From: Thunnus maccoyii
Lineage: Eukaryota > Chordata > Actinopteri > Scombriformes > Scombridae
Assembly: GCF_910596095.1 (NCBI RefSeq)
Contig: NC_056546.1
Location: forward strand, 10,689,925-10,753,924
Length of the DNA stretch: 64,000 nt
Reading direction: 5' to 3'
Position numbers and translations under genes: made by a program. The number at the start of each line of letters is the position of its first letter. Position 1 is the first letter of the stretch. Below the pieces are notes generated by a model. That model searched no databases. It was given only the letters and a program-made list of their open reading frames with translations, and had not been told where the DNA came from. This document shows, piece after piece, positions 58,913 to 64,000 of the stretch.

Positions 58913-61095
58913 CTGATCCAGGCCCCTGAGAGCTTGTTCCCGCTCCAACCCTAGATGGTAACCTCACTGATAATTTATGCACTTGATATGTTTTGTTGGA
59001 TTAGTGTGACATGACTTTAACAAATAAGGGTTTTGTCTGGTTTTTCTCCATGTAAGGAAATAATCGTTCTCTTGTTTGTTATTGACACTGTAGCAGCACT
59101 TCCTGTTTTGATTAATTTTAAGAAAACATGTTAGTATGATATGTCAACACTGAAGGGACACAGCGCACAGTTTGTAAGCTTTAATGTGATGAGTGCAGAG
59201 TGCTGTGATACTACATTATTATCCTGTTTGTTCTTCTTCTACTGCAAAAAAACACTTAAACACTGTACACACAAGTTCAGTATTTACATTTTTACACTGT
59301 TTTTGCTCACAAAGGGGAAACAATACTTTCCAACTACTACTTCCACTTTAATTTAGTATCCCTTGTCCCCAGTTTACTGTTGTTATCCCATTTGTGAAAT
59401 AACCTCTAATTAGATCGCTTTAATGGAAACCAGTAGTTCTTTAGATCCTTAGCACCAGGGTTGAGAAACTGGATTTGGTGATAGCTTAAGTTGTACTTCA
59501 TTCAGAGGTGTACATTTCGAGGTTTTGAACATTTTTGTAGATTTGTAGCGCTGACAAATCACATCACATATATTTAATTGACTGATATTAAGCACTACAA
59601 CTCCAGCTTAGCATGCTTATTGCTGTTATTCATATTAATTTTTGAAGATGTCACGTCTGATGGTGTAAGAATATATCTCCCCCGTTATCCATTTACTCTG
59701 GTTAGTTTCAAGAATGGCATCTCAGTCTGGGTAAAGCAAATGTCACGACTTTGATGGCAGTGTTCCCTTTCTATAAGCGGTGGGAAACGACCTCGAGGAA
59801 GGAGGGTATCGTTCCTTCTGACTCATCATATGACCAGCATCAAACTGTTGTGTGTGTGTTAGCCTGGGAATAAAGGCGACCCTGTTAGAGAGGTATGCTG
59901 GTGAGACAAGAAAAATGAACTCCTGTCCTTTTGCATTAAGATTTAGCCTTGTGCTCAAGATAATAGGTCACACTTAAAGATATATATTTCAATGTATTTT
60001 TTGTTTGTTTTTTTTAACCCACATTTTCTCCAAGTTTGTCATGTCCGCTGTACTGTAGTCCTTGTCGTTGCTGGGCACTGTTGACCCGGAAACAGCCGCA
60101 GACAGACATGTGCTACCTCTATTACACACGGGCTACTTTCCGTTCTGCTAATTATGCTTCCATCCATCCTTGCTCCTTCGGCCCTGACCTGGAAATTCGT
60201 CGAGGTCTGCCATCATTCAGGATGTCTGGATCGTTAAAGGTGCTTTCCAAATCTTAGAGAAAGGAACCACAGGTGTATCCTATGTGGATGTTTTTTTTTT
60301 TTTTTTACCAGATCACAATGCCCCTTCGATTGTAATCTGTTTATTGATCAGTCAGCTGACCTAAAAGGAGCAGTCAGCTGTTGTGGAAACAGCTTTACTT
60401 TAATATTTATAACATAGCATGATTGAAATACTGACTACTCATTAACTTTAGTCACATCTCTTCATAAAATAGACATTTAGTGTGTAGAATCTGAATCATG
60501 AACGAATCCTAAAAACACTTTTGCAACTTTGTCTACTTCATCAAGTCAAAAGGTTTTTCTTCCTCTTTCCCTCTAACTTTCCATTTCGAGTGCACTTTCT
60601 GTTCTTTCTTTTGGTTTTCTTCAAACTAATTAGGCTATATTTTATTTAAAACATTTATAGCTGTTTTAATTCAGGAATTAACAGACTTTTATTGTCTATT
60701 TCTGTTATTTCTATCAGTTATGTTCTGACCAACAGCAGATGCTTAATGAATACAGTTTCTTGTGAGAAGAAACTTCAAGCAGGAAATTTAAATTTTGCAA
60801 GCTGTTAAAGGAAAAAAAAAAAAAGTGGTGTGACCAGGCCGGGGTTCCAAGTTGCATAATTAAAATTTTAGGCACAAATGGGACCACCTACTGCCCCAGT
60901 TTGGCAAGATTTGAACTATATTTTATACCTTGACATTAGAGGAAACAACAAATTACCGTCACTCCTGGTAAAATCTTTTTTCATTGGAGTGCTTATTGTT
61001 GGAGTTGGATGTCGCTGAGAGGCCAACCAGTTAAAGTGTCAGACTGATGCCAAACTGGAGTTTTGTACCACTCTACAGACTGCAAAGTGCCTGTG

Positions 61096-61214
<119 letters not shown>

Positions 61215-62035
61215 TGGGCAGAATTTCAACACCAGGCAACTCATGCCAGCTGGCTTGTTTTGATGATGCGTTAGGTTGAGAAAGGCATACTTTACAGGAA
61301 TCTGGGACATGGTTGAACCAGTGTGTTTTAAACTGTGAGACATAGAGACACCAGAGGCTTGTCTCTGGTGAACACACTATATGCTAATTTTATATACTAC
61401 AGTATACTAATCTTTATAGTATACTGTTTTTGCAGTTAGTATACAAGAAATCAAACAAAATCATTTACCGTCTTCTACAGGAAATGATACAATACTTGTA
61501 CCGTCAAACGTTAATCACAGTGAAACTTATGCCACTGCCAGTTAATAAGTTTCAGTTTTACTGTTCCACCTACCATGGAACTTTTTTTTCCAGCTGTGAC
61601 TTGCTCCTCTATTTTGTTTGTGGATTGCATTGTGAGGGAGTTATTACTTTTTGAGTGTACTTAAAGAGGTACTGCACACTGAAACGTGTTTTTTGAGCTG
61701 TTAACTAAATGATATGACTGTACTGTAACGAAACACATCAATGCTGGTGTTAATATTGACATTGACGCCAAATTTATAACAAAAAAAATCTGCCCTGAAA
61801 AGGTGGGGCTAATGCTGACGTGGAGTCAACCATTGGGGAGTTCTATATGTCATGAAATTTATGTAAATGGTAGGATGATAACGCCCACCTCATCCAGCAT
61901 ACGCTCATTTTCAAATATATGCTGATTGAGAGAGACAGTTTTAGCTTCAGCAGCTAGCAGCAGCTAACAGCGGTGCTGGCCAGCTGGAGGGGGTCTCTTC
62001 GTCTGCGACTGTCCGTAGGAGGAAGAGCTGCTGGC

Positions 62036-62378
62036 AGCCACAAAAACAACGGAAATCCTCCTCGCATCTCGCCGTGCAGTTCATCAACTCTCAGGCTGTC
62101 TGTTAATACAGTTATCAGCTGGTAAAATCTTGTTTTAAAATGTTAAATCGAGGCGTAATCGGAGCTCTGCTGAAACCGTCTGTCCTGTCTGTCAGTTGAA
62201 CCTGACCGCTGCAGAGCAGAGCTGCGTCCTGGACAGGTTCAGTGACGTTTCAGGTTACACTGCGATTTACCATTTTAAAACAAGATTTTTACCAGCTGGT
62301 AACTGCAGGAACAGACAGCCGGAAAGTTAGCGAGCTCCAGGGCGGATTTTCAGGAGGATTTCTGCTGTTTTTGTAGCT
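62036..62378. repeat. Foldback sequence, ~120-bp imperfect arms
   Basis: AGCCACAAAAACAACGG...AATCCTCCT (62036-62062) pairs with AGGAGGATTTCTGC...TTTTTGTAGCT (62352-62378), and CAGCTGGTAAAATCTTGTTT with AAACAAGATTTTTACCAGCTG. The centre has a smaller GAACCTG/CAGGTTC stem. Confidence 0.7.
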
Positions 62379-62430
62379 ACCAGCTCTGACTTCTGGCTCG
62401 TTTAAATGTTGATGCACTGTTTGTCTTTCT

Positions 62431-62433
<3 letters not shown>

Positions 62434-62471
<38 letters not shown>
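62434..62471 (+). repeat. (ATT)n microsatellite followed by a C-rich tract
   Basis: About 12 ATT units. From 62511 to 62588 the plus strand is almost purely C and T (CCCCTCTCC repeats) and ends in a T run. Confidence 0.9.
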
Positions 62472-62473
<2 letters not shown>

Positions 62474-64000
62474 GTCACTGGGCAACTCCTGCCCTCCTGC
62501 CTCACACAGCCACACTCCCCCCTCCCCTCTCCCCTCCTCAGCCCCTCTCCTCCCCTCTCCTCCCCTCAGCCCCCCTCTCAGCCCCTTTTTTTTTTGTCAT
62601 TTTTCAAAATCATGCGGTGGGTGGAGTAAGGCTCAGACTGAGGGGTGCAGTTACACTTTAGTAGAAGTAGTCTTCTCATTTCCCAATGTGAACAAACTAC
62701 ATACACAAACCCTGCTTAGAATCAGTATGTAATTTGTGACACAGCTACAGTTCCTATATTACCTCAAAGATATCTTTGCTACTTTTCTATTGGGAATTCT
62801 TGTTACTTATCAGCTGACATATACACCACTATGTACGAGTGATGACCTAAAATTGATATGTTGGCCTGATTAATCAGACTTTTGTCCCGTCTCACATGCC
62901 ACTCAGACTCTTCTCAATCAGTCCAATATAGTTTAGATGCATGTCACGTAGGGAGCTATAGTATGTGTGTGGTTCCCTTCATATAGAGCAGTCTCTGTCC
63001 TTAACTGAGAGCATACTCATGACCAGGCAGATCAACCATGGGATTCATCATGTCTGTCAGCAACAAGTAAAATAGACGATGCACTTGGGAAGAGCTGAAA
63101 ACAACAATGTATTCAAGTGTGAATAAATTAAATCATAGATGTAATTAATGAATAGATGATGTTTCGTGGTGCCAGAACTTTAACAGCGTGACTGACTATT
63201 GAAATGATGCGTTTATTGTTTTGACCACTTAAAAAGGCTGTGCTGAAATCTGTTGCTGGTTGATGCTTGGTTTACATTCTTGAGGTCTAACAAACATGTT
63301 GAATGCATTTCCTTCCTTTTTAATATCTTTTCTTAACAGTTTAAAACCTACATGTTATATATATATATATGGCAAAAATGTGCATCACATTACATGAAGA
63401 CGCATGAGAACGAGAGCAAAACAAAACAGGAACTCATTCATAAAACCATTGATCTATAACACTAGAAATGGACAAGACTCCATATGGTAGCTATTAAAAC
63501 ATTTATCAGTGTCTGATCAATCAGCACAGTGAATTCAGAGCTGTCGAGTTTAAGTGCTCATGATTCATGTGCATACTGAGACAACCTAAACTTTGCCCTG
63601 TGTTGTTTAGCTTGATTTGATGCCAAATTGCTTCGTGTTGTTAACGAAGAAGTTTCTTTGACAAAAGTTGTTCTGTTTGGAGAAAGGTGTCACACAGCTA
63701 TCTGAGCAAATGTCTTCCATCAATTAAAGTAGAAAAGATGTTAGGAAGCCAGGAGGAAAGAGCACAAAGTTAAGGCTGGAGATGAAAGAAGAATGAAGGG
63801 GGAGAAATTGAAGGGCATAGGAGAAAGTAGGACAAGAAAATATGAGCTGCACAAGAAAGCCCAAGGGTGCAACAGACATGAAAATAATAATAATAGAGGT
63901 GCAGAAGAGGAACAGTGAATGAAATGAGATGAGAAATTAGTTGAAAGTGAGAAACATGGTGGGGAAATGGAGGGAGAAATGAAGAGGATAGACTCATGCT

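Overview
The window is vertebrate nuclear DNA, most likely from a spiny-rayed (percomorph) teleost. The evidence is split coding exons with GT-AG introns, long (GT)n microsatellites, and many miniature inverted-repeat DNA transposons of types familiar from teleosts (hAT-like families with 8-bp target duplications, foldback elements, a Tc1 relic). The zinc-finger gene also has an N-terminal segment of a kind I associate with fish zinc-finger genes. There are no bacterial-style operons, rRNAs or CRISPR arrays.

Layout. (1) 3,515-25,397, minus strand: a complete adenylosuccinate synthetase gene (adss2), 13 coding exons, 461 residues, with every exon and splice phase resolved. Its first intron (8.7 kb) is crowded with hAT-like MITEs, one of which carries a second nested element. 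(2) 25,398-25,546: presumed adss2 promoter and 5' UTR, followed at once by a foldback MITE split by a Tc1-derived relic (25,547-26,573). (3) 27,838-29,038: a 1.2-kb hAT-like element with an 8-bp target duplication, carrying a ~490-bp palindrome. (4) 29,261-32,401, plus strand: a two-exon C2H2 zinc-finger gene (predicted 380 residues, six fingers), with a good CTCF-type motif on each side. (5) 33-53.5 kb: no convincing gene; a repeat-rich intergenic stretch with a complete 839-bp hAT-like MITE, a 646-bp element with ~11-bp direct repeats, a foldback MITE, and a perfect 46-bp inverted repeat. (6) 53,914-54,001, plus strand: a probable first coding exon encoding a signal peptide, ending at a perfect splice donor; no second exon was found in the remaining 10 kb.

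Function. adss2 commits IMP to AMP synthesis and is a housekeeping gene. The zinc-finger protein is probably a DNA-binding regulator. Nothing in the sequence ties the two together. The most unusual structure is at 56.0-58.3 kb: a 311-bp segment is duplicated, and a 147-bp piece copied from 1.3 kb further downstream lies between the two copies. This is what replication template switching would leave.

Limits. Exons were read by eye from splice signals and protein similarity. Repeat family names are from memory, not from a database search. Transcript ends are not determined.
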